From: Hyphomonadaceae bacterium
GTDB lineage: Bacteria > Pseudomonadota > Alphaproteobacteria > Caulobacterales > Hyphomonadaceae
Direction of reading: 5' to 3'
NCBI GenBank assembly: GCA_027485145.1
Contig: JAIXRO010000033.1
Location: 1-43,382, forward strand
Length of the DNA stretch: 43,382 nt
The notes under the pieces are model-generated. The model was given only the letters and a program-made list of their open reading frames with translations, made no database searches and was not told the DNA's origin. The position numbers were made by a program, and so were the translations under genes. Of the stretch, positions 13,786 through 25,200 are shown piece after piece; the first letter of the stretch is position 1, and each line of letters begins with the position of its first letter.

Positions 13786-14216
13786 CCTTTGGGTCTTAGC
13801 ACCAGCTGCGAGCATCTGAACAGCGCCATGCGCTTGCCCTTGTCGCTGCTCAGTTCGCAGTCCCAGACCTGGGTCGTGCCGCCGACATGGACCGGTATGG
13901 TCTTGGCGAGGACGCGGCCTTCGAGGGCGGTGGAGAAGAAGTTGGTCTTCAGTTCGATGGTGGTGAAGCCGGTCGCGCCGTCCTTGAGATTGGCGACGGT
14001 GGAATAACCGCAGAGCGAGTCGGCCAGGGTGACGAGACTGCCGGCGTGGAGGAACCCGTTGGGCGCATGATGGTAACGCTGGATATCGAAATAGCCTTCG
14101 AAGCCGTCACGCGCGGCGCGGGTCACGACCATGTTGATGTGGCCGGGAAGGGCGCCTTCGCTGCGGGCGTTGAAGACCTCCGGTGTGATCAGGCTGTCGG
14201 GCATCAGGTAAGTCAT
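13782..14216 (-). CDS. PaaI-like hotdog thioesterase
   Basis: Predicted acyl-CoA thioesterase of 144 residues with the hotdog fold. The segment [22 protein letters not shown] is the PaaI/4HBT pattern, with the central helix carrying the catalytic Asp region, followed by [19 protein letters not shown] and the closing strands. The substrate is unknown. It overlaps the downstream PhnA-type gene by 4 bp and diverges from a TetR regulator across about 97 bp, so that regulator could control it (inference from position only). Confidence 0.85.
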   Translation of the reverse strand: MTYLMPDSLITPEVFNARSEGALPGHINMVVTRAARDGFEGYFDIQRYHHAPNGFLHAGSLVTLADSLCGYSTVANLKDGATGFTTIELKTNFFSTALEGRVLAKTIPVHVGGTTQVWDCELSSDKGKRMALFRCSQLVLRPKG

Positions 14217-14313
14217 GTCGCGGCTCCGTTCTGTTTCGGAACCCTAACGATCGCGGGCGAGGTGTTCAAGTCATGCGCGGCGCGCTTTGACTCCGGGTCT
14301 CATCCGAGTACAT

Positions 14314-15105
14314 ATGAATCAGACTGACCTTGCTGAGGAGCCGCCACTGAGCGTCCGCGACACGTCTCCCCCCATCACCAATCTTCGTGCCGTCGCCATT
14401 CTTGATGCGGCGGAGGCAGAATTCAGTGCTCACGGATTTGATGGCGTCACCTTGCGAACCATTGCCCAACGGGCCGGTGTCGATGTTGCGCTGCCTCATT
14501 ATTATTTCACGTCCAAGGAAAAGCTGTTCGAGAAAGTGTTCGAGCGGCGCGCGAAAGAGCTGAACGCGTGGCGTGACAAGGCGCTCAACGAAGCGATCGA
14601 AGCCGCGCGGCCGGGGGCCCCGACGGTCGAGGCCATCGTGCGCGCCTATCTCGAGCCGCTGCTTATCGGCCCGCACATCAAGGATCCGGGCTGGACAAAC
14701 TACCTCGCGCTGATCGCGTACGTGAACAACAAGCCGGGCTGGGGCGGAAAGCTGATGGCGGAACATTTCGATCCGCTGATCCGCAAGTTCCTCGATGCGC
14801 TTCGCCTGGCCTTGCCGGGGATGCAGGAGCGCGACCTGTTCTGGAACTATCATTGCCTGTCCGGCGCCCTGACGCTGGCCTTCGCCCAGACCGGCCGGAT
14901 CGACGAATTGTCCGGCGGGCTGGTCCGCTCGAGAGACCTGGATGAGGCGTGCGAGCATATGGCCCGCTTCATGACGGGGGGCTTCCAGACGTCGCGCCGG
15001 GGCGCGCCCGCCGCCCGCGCCAAGCCGGCCAGTGCCAAACCAGCGAGCGCCAAACCAGCGAGTGGCAAGGCGGCAAAGCCCGCCCGTCAGAAGAGTACGG
15101 CCTAG
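14314..15105 (+). CDS. TetR/AcrR family transcriptional regulator
   Basis: TetR-type repressor of about 263 residues if it begins at MNQTDLAEE; an upstream in-frame start at 14287 is possible. The N-terminal helix-turn-helix (about 30-75) reads [15 protein letters not shown]...[12 protein letters not shown]...[17 protein letters not shown]. The ligand-binding region contains [21 protein letters not shown], resembling CerR/DUF1956-type C-terminal domains. The last 35 or so residues form an unusual Ala/Lys/Pro tail with a repeated AKPAS unit, likely disordered and DNA-contacting. It diverges from the thioesterase gene, its likeliest target. Confidence 0.9.
   Translation: MNQTDLAEEPPLSVRDTSPPITNLRAVAILDAAEAEFSAHGFDGVTLRTIAQRAGVDVALPHYYFTSKEKLFEKVFERRAKELNAWRDKALNEAIEAARPGAPTVEAIVRAYLEPLLIGPHIKDPGWTNYLALIAYVNNKPGWGGKLMAEHFDPLIRKFLDALRLALPGMQERDLFWNYHCLSGALTLAFAQTGRIDELSGGLVRSRDLDEACEHMARFMTGGFQTSRRGAPAARAKPASAKPASAKPASGKAAKPARQKSTA
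15019..15063 (+). repeat. 15-bp tandem repeat encoding AKPAS
   Basis: Three consecutive 15-bp units (15019-15033, 15034-15048, 15049-15063) within the TetR gene each encode Ala-Lys-Pro-Ala-Ser. Units 2 and 3 differ at one base; unit 1 is more diverged. This is slippage-prone coding DNA that would change tail length without a frameshift. Confidence 0.85.
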
Positions 15106-15131
15106 GCTTCTCCCGTTTGAGGGCTGGGCGG

Positions 15132-15160
15132 TTGCGGCGGCGGCAGCAGCCCGCTATAGG
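15132..15160 (+). promoter_or_regulatory. Candidate sigma-70-type promoter for ndk
   Basis: TTGCGG (15132-15137) and TATAGG (15155-15160) are separated by 17 bp, 40 bp before the ndk start. The -35 is imperfect but the spacing is ideal. The downstream AGGAAG at an appropriate distance serves as ribosome binding site. Confidence 0.5.
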
Positions 15161-15199
15161 CCGCGCGAACTCCCAACTCCCAGATCCAGGAAGCCCCGC

Positions 15200-15622
15200 A
15201 TGGCCGTACAGCGCACATTCTCCATCATCAAACCGGACGCCACCGAACGCAACCTGACCGGCGCGATCAACGCGGTCATCGAAACCGCCGGTCTGCGCAT
15301 CATCGGCCAGCGCCGCATCCACATGACGCGCGCACAGGCCGAGCGCTTCTACGGCGTGCACCGTGAGCGCCCGTTCTTCGGCGAACTGGTGGATTTCATG
15401 ATCTCCGGCCCGGTCGTTGTTCAGGTGCTGGAAGGCGCTGACGCGGTTGCGAAATACCGCGACGTGATGGGCGCCACCAACCCGGCGCAGGCCGCGGAGG
15501 GCACGATCCGCAAACTGTTCGCCAAGTCGATCGGCGAGAACTCGGTGCATGGATCCGACTCGGCGGAGAACGCCGCGCTCGAGATCGCGCAGTTCTTCTC
15601 GGAAGCCGACATCGCCGGCTGA
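15200..15622 (+). CDS. ndk: Nucleoside diphosphate kinase
   Basis: NDK of 140 residues that transfers the gamma-phosphate of ATP to nucleoside diphosphates through a phosphohistidine. The catalytic His is H117 in the signature [19 protein letters not shown] at the N-terminus and HRERPFF at about 54-60 are the standard nucleotide-binding segments. The start ATG at 15200 follows AGGAAG. Length is typical. It is monocistronic, with its own candidate promoter and a strong terminator shared with the convergent mlaC. Confidence 0.97.
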   Translation: MAVQRTFSIIKPDATERNLTGAINAVIETAGLRIIGQRRIHMTRAQAERFYGVHRERPFFGELVDFMISGPVVVQVLEGADAVAKYRDVMGATNPAQAAEGTIRKLFAKSIGENSVHGSDSAENAALEIAQFFSEADIAG

Positions 15623-15649
15623 GGCTGCTGAAATCAGACCCCAAGAAAA

Positions 15650-15685
15650 AGCCCGCCCGGGTAAACCGGGCGGGCTGATTTTTTT
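15650..15685. terminator. Bidirectional terminator between ndk and mlaC
   Basis: An 11-bp perfect stem AGCCCGCCCGG (15650-15660) / CCGGGCGGGCT (15666-15676) with loop GTAAA is followed on the plus strand by a run of seven T (15679-15685). On the minus strand the same stem is followed by TTTTTC. It can end both ndk and mlaC. Confidence 0.9.
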
Positions 15686-15704
15686 GAGGGGCGGCGCGCC
15701 TGGT

Positions 15705-16331
15705 CTAGCTGCGCGCGTCGTCTTTCAGCTTCTTGGTCATCGAGTCGATCTTGGCGATCAGTTTGTCGGCCGAGCCATTGTTCTTGTCGAGCAGGGAAAT
15801 GAACTGCGCGCGCTGTTCGATGCCGAGCCAGATCAGGTTGCCGTCGGTGTTGAGGGCGACGTCCACCACCTGGTAATTGCCTTCCTTGCCCTGGACGCGC
15901 CAACGCACATCCATTTCCTGGCCGTCCTGGCGTTTGATCACCGTGTTGACGATCGAATCGGTCGGCGAGCGGTCGACTGAACTTTTCACGACGACGGCTT
16001 CACCGCGATAGGCATCCAGCTGGGCCTCGTATACGGCAAGCGCATAGTTACGGAATGACTTGCGATAGCGGGTCAGCTCGTCTTTGGTGAAACGGCGGGC
16101 ATACTTGCCGATGACGAAGTTCGAAACGGCGTCGATGTCCGTGAACTTGTCCATGTAGGCGTTGAAAGTTGCCGTCCGCTCGGCAGCCGAGAGCTTCGGG
16201 TTGTTCAGTGTGCTGAGCGCCTCGCTGGCGTTTTTCTGCACATAGGCTTCGGTGCGTGCGTCCGCGAAGGCGGGCAGGGCGAGGGCCGCAACCAGGGTCG
16301 CGGCAAGCGTAGATCGGATCAGGTTCTTCAT
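15705..16331 (-). CDS. mlaC: MlaC-like periplasmic phospholipid carrier
   Basis: Ttg2D/MlaC-family protein of 208 residues. MlaC shuttles phospholipids between outer-membrane MlaA and the inner-membrane MlaFEDB complex. There is a signal peptide at about 1-23 (ending ALPAFADA). The mature domain has family landmarks: FRNYALAVYEAQLDAY, DVRWRVQGKEGNYQVVDV, and NLIWLGIEQRAQFISLL, which ends in the helix lining the lipid pocket. It lies 30 bp after mlaA in the same direction. The inner-membrane mla genes are not in this window. Confidence 0.9.
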   Translation of the reverse strand: MKNLIRSTLAATLVAALALPAFADARTEAYVQKNASEALSTLNNPKLSAAERTATFNAYMDKFTDIDAVSNFVIGKYARRFTKDELTRYRKSFRNYALAVYEAQLDAYRGEAVVVKSSVDRSPTDSIVNTVIKRQDGQEMDVRWRVQGKEGNYQVVDVALNTDGNLIWLGIEQRAQFISLLDKNNGSADKLIAKIDSMTKKLKDDARS

Positions 16332-16361
16332 GTGTAGATTCCTTTTTCGCGCGGCGTCCGA

Positions 16362-17117
16362 TTACTCTTCAATTTCGTCAAAATCTGGGAGATCTTCGTA
16401 CGCATCGGCCTCATTCACTTTTCCATTAGCGATCGCTGCCTGACGCTGAGATGAATAAATACGGCGCAGGGCGACGTAAGGTTCGGGTTGCGAGTTCAAT
16501 GTTTCAATTTGTTCATCCAGACGCACACGGGCGTTGAGCCCGCCGATGAGGCCCATGCCGGCCCGGACGGCGACATCGGTGTCATCGTCATTGTCGATCT
16601 GGACCCAGGTCAGCGGATCGAGCGCCCGGTCCACGCCCGTGCCGATCAGGTCGCGCGGCGTGGTGGGACCGAGCAGGGGCAGAACGAGGAAGGGACCGCT
16701 CTCGACCCCCCAGACGCCGAGCGTCTGTCCGAAGTCTTCCGAATGGTCTTCGAAGCCGAAATGCTCTGCCGCGTCCCACAGGCCCAGAAGGCCCACGGTC
16801 GTGTTCAGCGTGAAGCGGGCGGCGGTCGTGCCGGCACGGGAGGGCTCGGCCTGCAACAGGTCGTTCGCGAAGACGACCGGGCCGCCGAGATTGTCGAGGA
16901 AGTCGCTTGCACGGTCGCGGGCAAATGCCGGCGTGACAGTCTTGTAGGCCATGGCGACCGGGCGGAGGGCGTATTTGTCGACCCCGTTGTTCAGGGCGAA
17001 CATCTGGCGGTTGAAGCCCTCATACGGGTCGGCGATTTCGCCGGGAACGGTGGCGGGGGCAGTCGCGCAGGCCGAGAGGGCAAGCGAGGCCAAGGCGGCG
17101 CTGGCGGCGTTTTTCAT
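16362..17117 (-). CDS. mlaA: MlaA (VacJ) outer-membrane lipoprotein
   Basis: MlaA/VacJ lipoprotein of 251 residues that forms a ring in the outer membrane and removes mislocalised phospholipids, passing them to MlaC. The start MKNAASAALASLALSACATA gives a lipobox (LSAC) with C17 as the modified Cys. An upstream in-frame start to 17198 would put 27 extra residues before it and is unlikely. Family motifs are DPYEGFNRQMFALNNGVD, LDNLGGPVVFANDLLQ, FGQTLGVWGVESGPFLVLPLLGP and DPLTWV. The C-terminal tail is acidic (DLPDFDEIEE). It is the first gene of the mlaA-mlaC operon. Confidence 0.94.
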   Translation of the reverse strand: MKNAASAALASLALSACATAPATVPGEIADPYEGFNRQMFALNNGVDKYALRPVAMAYKTVTPAFARDRASDFLDNLGGPVVFANDLLQAEPSRAGTTAARFTLNTTVGLLGLWDAAEHFGFEDHSEDFGQTLGVWGVESGPFLVLPLLGPTTPRDLIGTGVDRALDPLTWVQIDNDDDTDVAVRAGMGLIGGLNARVRLDEQIETLNSQPEPYVALRRIYSSQRQAAIANGKVNEADAYEDLPDFDEIEE

Positions 17118-17279
17118 GGGAGGGTTTCCTGCAAGAACGGCTGATAGATGGCGTGACAGTGCAAAAGGTTCAACGGGTGAGCGTGGCAACTCGGTCATCT
17201 AACGAGAATTTGATGCTACCGTCTTAACTCTGCAATCGGCGTTCAAGGTGGTTGTAAGGCCAGAAGCCGGTTGCCAGAT

Positions 17280-17301
17280 CATATAAATGAATGTTTATAT
17301 G
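17280..17301. promoter_or_regulatory. Dyad operator, probable ArsR-family binding site
   Basis: Perfect 8-bp inverted arms CATATAAA (17280-17287) and TTTATATG (17294-17301) with a 6-bp spacer stand out as AT-rich in GC-rich DNA. The dyad lies 6 bp before the chosen start of the ArsR-methyltransferase fusion. AT-rich dyads of this size are typical of winged-helix ArsR repressors, so this is probably the autoregulatory site for the whole methionine operon. That assignment is inference. Confidence 0.65.
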
Positions 17302-17307
17302 TATGCC

Positions 17308-18282
17308 ATGAGTCCTGTCGAAGATCTGATCGAGAAACTGAAGGCTGCCGGTGAGCCAACCCGGCTGCGCCTGCTCGCGCTGCTGCGCGATCACGACCTG
17401 TCGGTGGGCGAGCTGGTGCAGGTGCTCGGGCAGAGCCAGCCGCGGCTGTCGCATCATCTCAAGAATCTCTCCGAAGCCGGCCTCGCGGAACGGCTGCCCG
17501 AGGGGGCATTTGTCTTCTACCGGGCGGCGCGGTCCGGAGCGGGGCTGGCGTTTCTGGACCAGCTGTTCGGACAGGTCAGCCCGGATGCGCCCGAGTTCCA
17601 GGAAGACCGGGACAAGTTGCGGACCGTGATGACCGCCCGCGCGGCCTCCGCCGAAACGTATTTCTCGAGCATCGCGGAGACCTGGGACTCGTTGCGGGCG
17701 CTGCATTTTCCAAACGAGGCTATCGAGAACACGCTGCTCGAGCTGGCCGGGAGCGGGCCGCACCGGCGCGTGGTGGATTTCGGAACGGGCACGGGGCGGA
17801 TGCTGCTGCTTTTTTCCGGGCTGGCGGCCGAGGCCGAGGGAATCGATTTCAGTCACCGGATGCTGACCGTGGCGCGGGCGAACCTTGAACGCGCGGGTGT
17901 CAGCAACAGCCGCGTGCGCTTTGGCGACGTGTCGGCGGCGCCGTTCGAGGACGCCTCGGCCGATCTCGTGATCGTGCATCAGGTGCTGCATTATCTTGAC
18001 ACGCCGGGCGACGCGATTGCCGAGGCGGCGCGCATCCTGATGCCGGGGGGCAAGTTGCTGGTGATCGATTTTGCGCCGCATGACCTCGAATTCCTGCGGG
18101 CCGAGCATGGCCACCGCCGGCTTGGCGTGCGCCATGATGCCTTGTCGGAATGGGCCCATGCCGCGGGCCTGAAGCTCGAGGCACCGCGATCGTTCGATCC
18201 GCCGGCGCCGGATGCGCCCGGCCTTACCGTCAATATCTGGCAGGCGATCAAGCCTGCCATCGCCAAAGCGAGGGCGGCATGA
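17308..18282 (+). CDS. ArsR-type regulator fused to SAM-dependent methyltransferase
   Basis: Fusion of 324 residues. An ArsR winged helix (about 3-80: AAGEPTRLRLLALL, LGQSQPRLSHHLKNLSEAGL) is followed by a class I methyltransferase domain with motif I VVDFGTGTGRM around residue 157 and a typical VLHYLDTP...AARILMPGGKLLVIDF region. The ArsR metal-site CxC is absent. The methyltransferase domain could act as an SAM/SAH sensor for the methionine cycle (inference; SahR-like regulators are the known precedent). I preferred the ATG at 17308 because an earlier in-frame ATG at 17287 sits inside the operator and adds MNVYMYA, which the family lacks. Its stop overlaps the metF start (ATGA). Confidence 0.9.
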   Translation: MSPVEDLIEKLKAAGEPTRLRLLALLRDHDLSVGELVQVLGQSQPRLSHHLKNLSEAGLAERLPEGAFVFYRAARSGAGLAFLDQLFGQVSPDAPEFQEDRDKLRTVMTARAASAETYFSSIAETWDSLRALHFPNEAIENTLLELAGSGPHRRVVDFGTGTGRMLLLFSGLAAEAEGIDFSHRMLTVARANLERAGVSNSRVRFGDVSAAPFEDASADLVIVHQVLHYLDTPGDAIAEAARILMPGGKLLVIDFAPHDLEFLRAEHGHRRLGVRHDALSEWAHAAGLKLEAPRSFDPPAPDAPGLTVNIWQAIKPAIAKARAA

Positions 18283-19193
18283 TCCGCACACTGACACAAG
18301 CTGACCGGGGCGCCGAGCCGCTGCGCGTCTCGTTTGAGTTCTTCCCGCCGAAGAGCGAGGCGATGGCGACGCGTCTCTGGGATACCGTCAAGCGGCTGGA
18401 GCCGATGGCGCCGGATTTCGTCTCGGTGACCTATGGCGCGGGCGGCTCGACGCGCGAGCGCACGCACGACACCGTGCGCCGGATCGCGGCGGAGACGGCG
18501 CTGCGGCCTGCTGCGCACCTGACCTGCGTGTCGGCAACCCGGGAAGAAGTGCTGGCGATTGCCGAGGCCTACTGGCAGGCGGGCGTGCAGCATATCGTGG
18601 CGCTGCGCGGTGATCCGCCGGCGGGCATGGGCACGAAATATGAGCCGCATCCGGGCGGGTTTCTCGACTCGGTGGATCTCATCCGTGGGCTGAGGGCGCA
18701 CCGGCCCGAGCTCGGAAAGTGCTTCGAGATATCCGTCTCGTGCTATCCGGAGCTGCATCCGGAGAACAAGGGCTGGGACGCGGAGATCGCGTTCCTCAAG
18801 GCGAAGCAGGACGCGGGCGCGGACCGGGCTATCACGCAGTTTTTCTTTGAGCCGGACGTCTATTTCGAGTTTCTCGAGCGCGCACGGGCAGGCGGTGTGA
18901 CGCTGCCGATCGTGCCGGGTATCATGCTGCAACCGAACTTCACGGGCCTGAAGCGCATTTCGGCGCTGTGCGGCGCGACGGTGCCGCATTGGCTGGAGCG
19001 GCTGTATGAGGGGCTCGAGGAAGATGACGAGACGCGCGACCTCGTGACGGCGACCGTGGCGGCCGAGCTTTGCCACAAGCTGCATGAGCGGGGCGTACGC
19101 GATTTCCATTTCTATACGTTGAACCGCGCAAGTCTCGCATTGTCGACGTGCCGGCTGCTCGGGCTGAAACCGCAATCCGCAAAGGCGGCGTGA
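18279..19193 (+). CDS. metF: 5,10-methylenetetrahydrofolate reductase
   Basis: FAD-dependent MetF of 304 residues that reduces 5,10-methylene-THF to 5-methyl-THF, the methyl donor for Met[10 protein letters not shown] at 19-27 contains the catalytic Glu; [16 protein letters not shown] and the [14 protein letters not shown] segment are family hallmarks. It starts with an ATG overlapping the regulator stop by 4 bp and ends 2 bp before metH part 1, so it is mid-operon. Length is typical for bacterial MetF without the eukaryotic regulatory domain. Confidence 0.96.
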   Translation: MIRTLTQADRGAEPLRVSFEFFPPKSEAMATRLWDTVKRLEPMAPDFVSVTYGAGGSTRERTHDTVRRIAAETALRPAAHLTCVSATREEVLAIAEAYWQAGVQHIVALRGDPPAGMGTKYEPHPGGFLDSVDLIRGLRAHRPELGKCFEISVSCYPELHPENKGWDAEIAFLKAKQDAGADRAITQFFFEPDVYFEFLERARAGGVTLPIVPGIMLQPNFTGLKRISALCGATVPHWLERLYEGLEEDDETRDLVTATVAAELCHKLHERGVRDFHFYTLNRASLALSTCRLLGLKPQSAKAA

Positions 19194-19195
19194 CC

Positions 19196-20254
19196 ATGGA
19201 CGCTAAGACAAGATTATCCGCACTGGAAGCCGAAGCGGCGAGGCGCATCCTCATCCTGGACGGCGCGATGGGCACGATGATCCAGACCTGGGCGCTGCAG
19301 GAAGAAAACTTCCGTGGGCAGAGGTTTGCCGACTGGGCCTCGCCGCTGCGGGGAAACAACGACCTGCTCAACCTGACGCGGCCGGACATCATCGCGGCGA
19401 TCCATCAGCAGTATTTCGAAGCGGGCGCGGATTTCGTCGAGACGAACACGTTCAGCGCGACGACCATCGCGATGGCGGACTACCGGATGGAAGCGCTGGC
19501 CGACGAGATCGCCTCGGAAGGCGCGCGGATTGCGCGCGAGGTGGCAGACAAGCTCGAAGCACAGGACGGCAAGCCGCGCGGCGTGCTGGGGGCGATCGGC
19601 CCGACGAACAAGACGCTGTCGCTGTCGCCGAAGGTGAGCGATCCGGGCTACCGGGATGTGACATTTGACCAGGTGCGCGAGGCCTATGCGGCGCAGGCAC
19701 GTGCGATGGCGCCGTTCATCGACATGTTCCTGATCGAGACGGTGTTCGACACGCTGAACGCCAAGGCGGCGATTAAGGCGCTGATCGACCTGCGCGAGCA
19801 GGAAGGCATCGACCTGCCGATCATCATTTCCGGGACGATCACGGACGCGTCCGGCCGGACGCTCAGTGGGCAGACGGCCGAGGCGTTCTGGAACTCGGTG
19901 CGCCATGCGCGGCCCTGGGCGATTGGCCTGAACTGCGCGCTCGGCGCCGACCTGATGCGCCAGCACATCGCGGCGATTTCGCGTGTCGCCGATACGCGCG
20001 TGATTGCCTATCCGAATGCCGGCCTGCCGAACGCGTTTGGCGCCTATGACGAGACACCGGACCAGACGGCCGGCCACCTCGGCGAGTGGGCGAAGAGCGG
20101 GCTTGTCAATGTGCTCGGCGGCTGCTGCGGGACGACGCCGCCGCACATCGCGGCGATTGCGGGCGCGGCCAGGGGCAAGGCGCCGCGGGCAGTGCCGGTG
20201 CTGAAGCCGGCGCTGAGATTGTCCGGACTCGAACCGTTTGAAGTGGCGTCCTGA
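19196..20254 (+). CDS. metH: Methionine synthase, homocysteine-binding part (split MetH)
   Basis: Stand-alone homocysteine S-methyltransferase domain of 352 residues, equal to the N-terminal third of canonical MetH. It binds homocysteine through zinc held by C247 (GLNCALG) and C310/C311 (GGCCGTTP). The opening [11 protein letters not shown] and the [14 protein letters not shown] segment are diagnostic. The cobalamin-binding remainder is encoded by 20676-23312, with another gene between. Split MetH is known in alphaproteobacteria, so the split is not a frameshift. I chose ATG 19196 over an in-frame start at 19148 that overlaps metF. The stop overlaps the next start by one base (TGATG). Confidence 0.95.
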   Translation: MDAKTRLSALEAEAARRILILDGAMGTMIQTWALQEENFRGQRFADWASPLRGNNDLLNLTRPDIIAAIHQQYFEAGADFVETNTFSATTIAMADYRMEALADEIASEGARIAREVADKLEAQDGKPRGVLGAIGPTNKTLSLSPKVSDPGYRDVTFDQVREAYAAQARAMAPFIDMFLIETVFDTLNAKAAIKALIDLREQEGIDLPIIISGTITDASGRTLSGQTAEAFWNSVRHARPWAIGLNCALGADLMRQHIAAISRVADTRVIAYPNAGLPNAFGAYDETPDQTAGHLGEWAKSGLVNVLGGCCGTTPPHIAAIAGAARGKAPRAVPVLKPALRLSGLEPFEVAS

Positions 20255-20675
20255 TGGGCGCTGAGGTTCGCAGCGGCGACCTGTTTGTGTTCTACGGGCT
20301 CCTGAAGCAGGGGGCCGCAGGCGCGCCGTCATCCCTGGACCTTGCGGGCGCCGGCACGTTTGGCGCGCCATGCCGGTTTCTCGGGCGGATGGTGGATCTG
20401 GGGGGCTTTCCAGGTGTCGTGGCGGGAGATGTGCTGTGCCACGGTCTGCGCTGGCGGGTGCGCGATGCGGGGATCGTGCCGGAGATGGACGCGTTCGAGG
20501 ATGTGACGGAGGATCCGGCGACCTCGCTTTACCGGCGCGGGCAAGTGGCGCTGCGCGATGATGCGGGGATGGCGACGGGCGAGGACGCCTGGATATACTG
20601 GTATAATCAGTCCGTGGACGGATATCCGCCTGTCCCGGATGGAAACTGGCCGCTGGACGCGGGGAAGACAAGAAA

Positions 20676-20679
<4 letters not shown>
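20254..20679 (+). CDS. Gamma-glutamylcyclotransferase/AIG2-like protein within the split metH
   Basis: Protein of 141 residues resembling the GGCT/AIG2 fold: [10 protein letters not shown] at 11-20 (the substrate-loop motif), [15 protein letters not shown], a probable catalytic Glu E82 in MDAFEDV, then SLYRRGQV and AWIYWYN. Known members open gamma-glutamyl peptides to 5-oxoproline; the substrate here is unknown. It is coupled on both sides: start overlaps the metH part 1 stop by 1 bp, and its stop overlaps the metH part 2 start by 4 bp. Equimolar co-translation with methionine synthase suggests a link to thiol metabolism, but that is inference. Confidence 0.85.
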
Positions 20680-23312
<2,633 letters not shown>

Positions 23313-23315
23313 CGC

Positions 23316-23699
23316 GTGCGCCTGCAGGCCGTGACGCTGGTCGTGCCGGACTATGATGCGGGCATTGCGTTCTTCGTCGGAAAGCTTGGGTTCGAGCTGA
23401 TCGAGGACACGCCCGTCGGCGAAGGCAAGCGTTGGGTTTTGGTTGCGCCGAAAGGGGGCGAGACGCGGCTACTGCTGGCCGAAGCCAAGGGGCCAATCCA
23501 GGCCGCCGCGATCGGCAATCAGGCAGGTGGGCGCGTCGGCTTCTTTCTGGAGACGGATGATTTCGACCGGGATCATGCGAACTTCACAGCTAACGGCGTG
23601 ACTTTCATTGAGACGCCGCGCCGCGAAGACTATGGAACGGTTGCGGTTTTCCGGGATGCGTTCGGCAACCTCTGGGACCTGATACAATACGCGCGCTGA
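23316..23699 (+). CDS. VOC superfamily protein (glyoxalase/dioxygenase-like)
   Basis: Protein of 127 residues with a GTG start 3 bp after the metH stop. VOC-fold pattern: VTLVVPDYDAGIAFFVGKLGFEL near 6-28, GRVGFFLETDDFD in the middle, and VAVFRDAFGNLWDLIQYA at the end. These carry paired metal-ligand positions characteristic of glyoxalase/bleomycin-resistance proteins. Substrate unknown; the family includes lactoylglutathione lyase-like and drug-binding proteins. The short spacing makes it the last gene of the methionine operon, though co-function with metH is not implied. Confidence 0.88.
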   Translation: MRLQAVTLVVPDYDAGIAFFVGKLGFELIEDTPVGEGKRWVLVAPKGGETRLLLAEAKGPIQAAAIGNQAGGRVGFFLETDDFDRDHANFTANGVTFIETPRREDYGTVAVFRDAFGNLWDLIQYAR

Positions 23700-23775
23700 T
23701 CGTGTCGCCTCTATCGACGGCGCGGCGAGTCGCTGTAAGCCTGCGCCTGCAAGACATACCATCTGGGAGCGCTCC

Positions 23776-25200
23776 ATGCCGAAATCCCGACTGCGGAGCG
23801 AGAACGCGAAGATCATCGCGACGTTGGGGCCGCGCAGCCGTTCGTTGAAGGAAATCCGGGCGCTGGCGGAAGCGGGCGCGGATGTGTTCCGGCTGAATTT
23901 CTCTCATGGCAGTCATGAAGATCACCGGCTGACACTGGAGACGGTGCGCAAGGTTGAGGGCCTCGTCGGGCGCCCGCTGGCGGCGATGGCGGATTTGCAG
24001 GGGCCGAAGGTGCGCGTCGGGAGCTTTCCCGGCGGCGAGATGAAAGTCGCGTGGCGCAGCGAGTATCCGCTGGTGGCGGCCGAGACGACGGATGCGATGG
24101 GCACGATCCCGGTGCCGCACAAGGCGATCCTTGACCAGCTGGCCATCGGTGACACGATCCTCGTGGATGACGGCAAGCTGATCTTCACGGTGATGGCGGC
24201 AGGCGCTGCGCCGCGCGTGCGCGCCGATGTGCCGGGCAAGATTTCCGACAAGAAGGGTTTCACGGTGCGCGGCAAGGCGCTGCCAGTCAAAGCGCTGACC
24301 GAGAAGGACAAGGCCGACCTCGAATTCGCGCTCTCGATCGGCGTGGATATTGTCGCGCTGTCCTTCGTCCAGTCCGTTTCGGACATCTCGATGACAAAGG
24401 CGATCATCCAGGGCCGGGCCCCGCTGATCGCGAAACTGGAGAAGCCTGCAGCGCTCGGTGAGTTGCGCGAGATCATCCATGCGGCGGACGGCGTGATGGT
24501 GGCGCGGGGTGATCTGGGCGTCGAGTACCCACCGGAAGAAGTGCCGGTGATCCAGCGCCGCATCATCCGGGCGGCGCGCGCAGCCGGGCGGCCCGTGATC
24601 GTTGCGACGCAGATGCTGGAATCGATGATCGAGAATTCGGCGCCGACACGGGCCGAGGCGTCGGATGTGGCGACAGCCATCTATCAGGGTGCGGACGCTG
24701 TGATGCTGTCGGCGGAGACGGCAGTGGGACGTCATCCGGCGACGGCGGTGGCGATCATGTCGCGCATCATCCGGGCGACCGAGAATGCCGAGGATTACCG
24801 GCGATCGCTGCTGCAGTTCGACGGGGATTCGAACGAGACCAGCGCCATTGACGTGATCGCCAAGACGGCCACCGAGATGGCGGAAGCTGAGGGCGCGGCT
24901 GCGCTGGCCCTGCGCACGGGGGCCTTCGAGCGCCTGGCCCGGTTCGCGCGGGTGCGTGGCACGACACCCATTCTCTACGGCTCGATGGATGAGAGCCGCG
25001 TGCGGCAGGCATGTCTGCTCTGGGGCGTGCATCCGCAAAAGCTCGATGCGGCGGTCGAGAACTGGTACCGCGCGTTGATGAAGGCCGCCGGGCTTGAAGG
25101 GCGCGTGGCCTATGCGCGATGGGCGGGAGACGACGCGCGGTTTGCCTGGGAGATCGGTGTCGGCAAGGGCCTCGATGGCAAGCCGATCACTGGCGTATGA
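23776..25200 (+). CDS. pyk: Pyruvate kinase
   Basis: Glycolytic enzyme of 474 residues that makes pyruvate and ATP from PEP and ADP. Motifs in order: KIIATLGPRS, FRLNFSHGSHEDH, ADLQGPKVRVG, LSFVQSVSD, the active-site LIAKLEKP, MVARGDLGVE, TQMLESMIENSAPTRAE, and DAVMLSAETAVGRHP. The active-site strand reads AKLEKP rather than the usual IKIE, a conservative change. The C-terminal allosteric domain is short. Its 3' end overlaps the convergent aspartic-protease gene by 14 bp. Confidence 0.95.
   Translation: MPKSRLRSENAKIIATLGPRSRSLKEIRALAEAGADVFRLNFSHGSHEDHRLTLETVRKVEGLVGRPLAAMADLQGPKVRVGSFPGGEMKVAWRSEYPLVAAETTDAMGTIPVPHKAILDQLAIGDTILVDDGKLIFTVMAAGAAPRVRADVPGKISDKKGFTVRGKALPVKALTEKDKADLEFALSIGVDIVALSFVQSVSDISMTKAIIQGRAPLIAKLEKPAALGELREIIHAADGVMVARGDLGVEYPPEEVPVIQRRIIRAARAAGRPVIVATQMLESMIENSAPTRAEASDVATAIYQGADAVMLSAETAVGRHPATAVAIMSRIIRATENAEDYRRSLLQFDGDSNETSAIDVIAKTATEMAEAEGAAALALRTGAFERLARFARVRGTTPILYGSMDESRVRQACLLWGVHPQKLDAAVENWYRALMKAAGLEGRVAYARWAGDDARFAWEIGVGKGLDGKPITGV

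Noticed and set aside
19148-20254. Frameshift or broken metH
   Set aside because: The gene has a clean stop after a complete homocysteine-binding domain and the remainder has its own start; split MetH is known in alphaproteobacteria.
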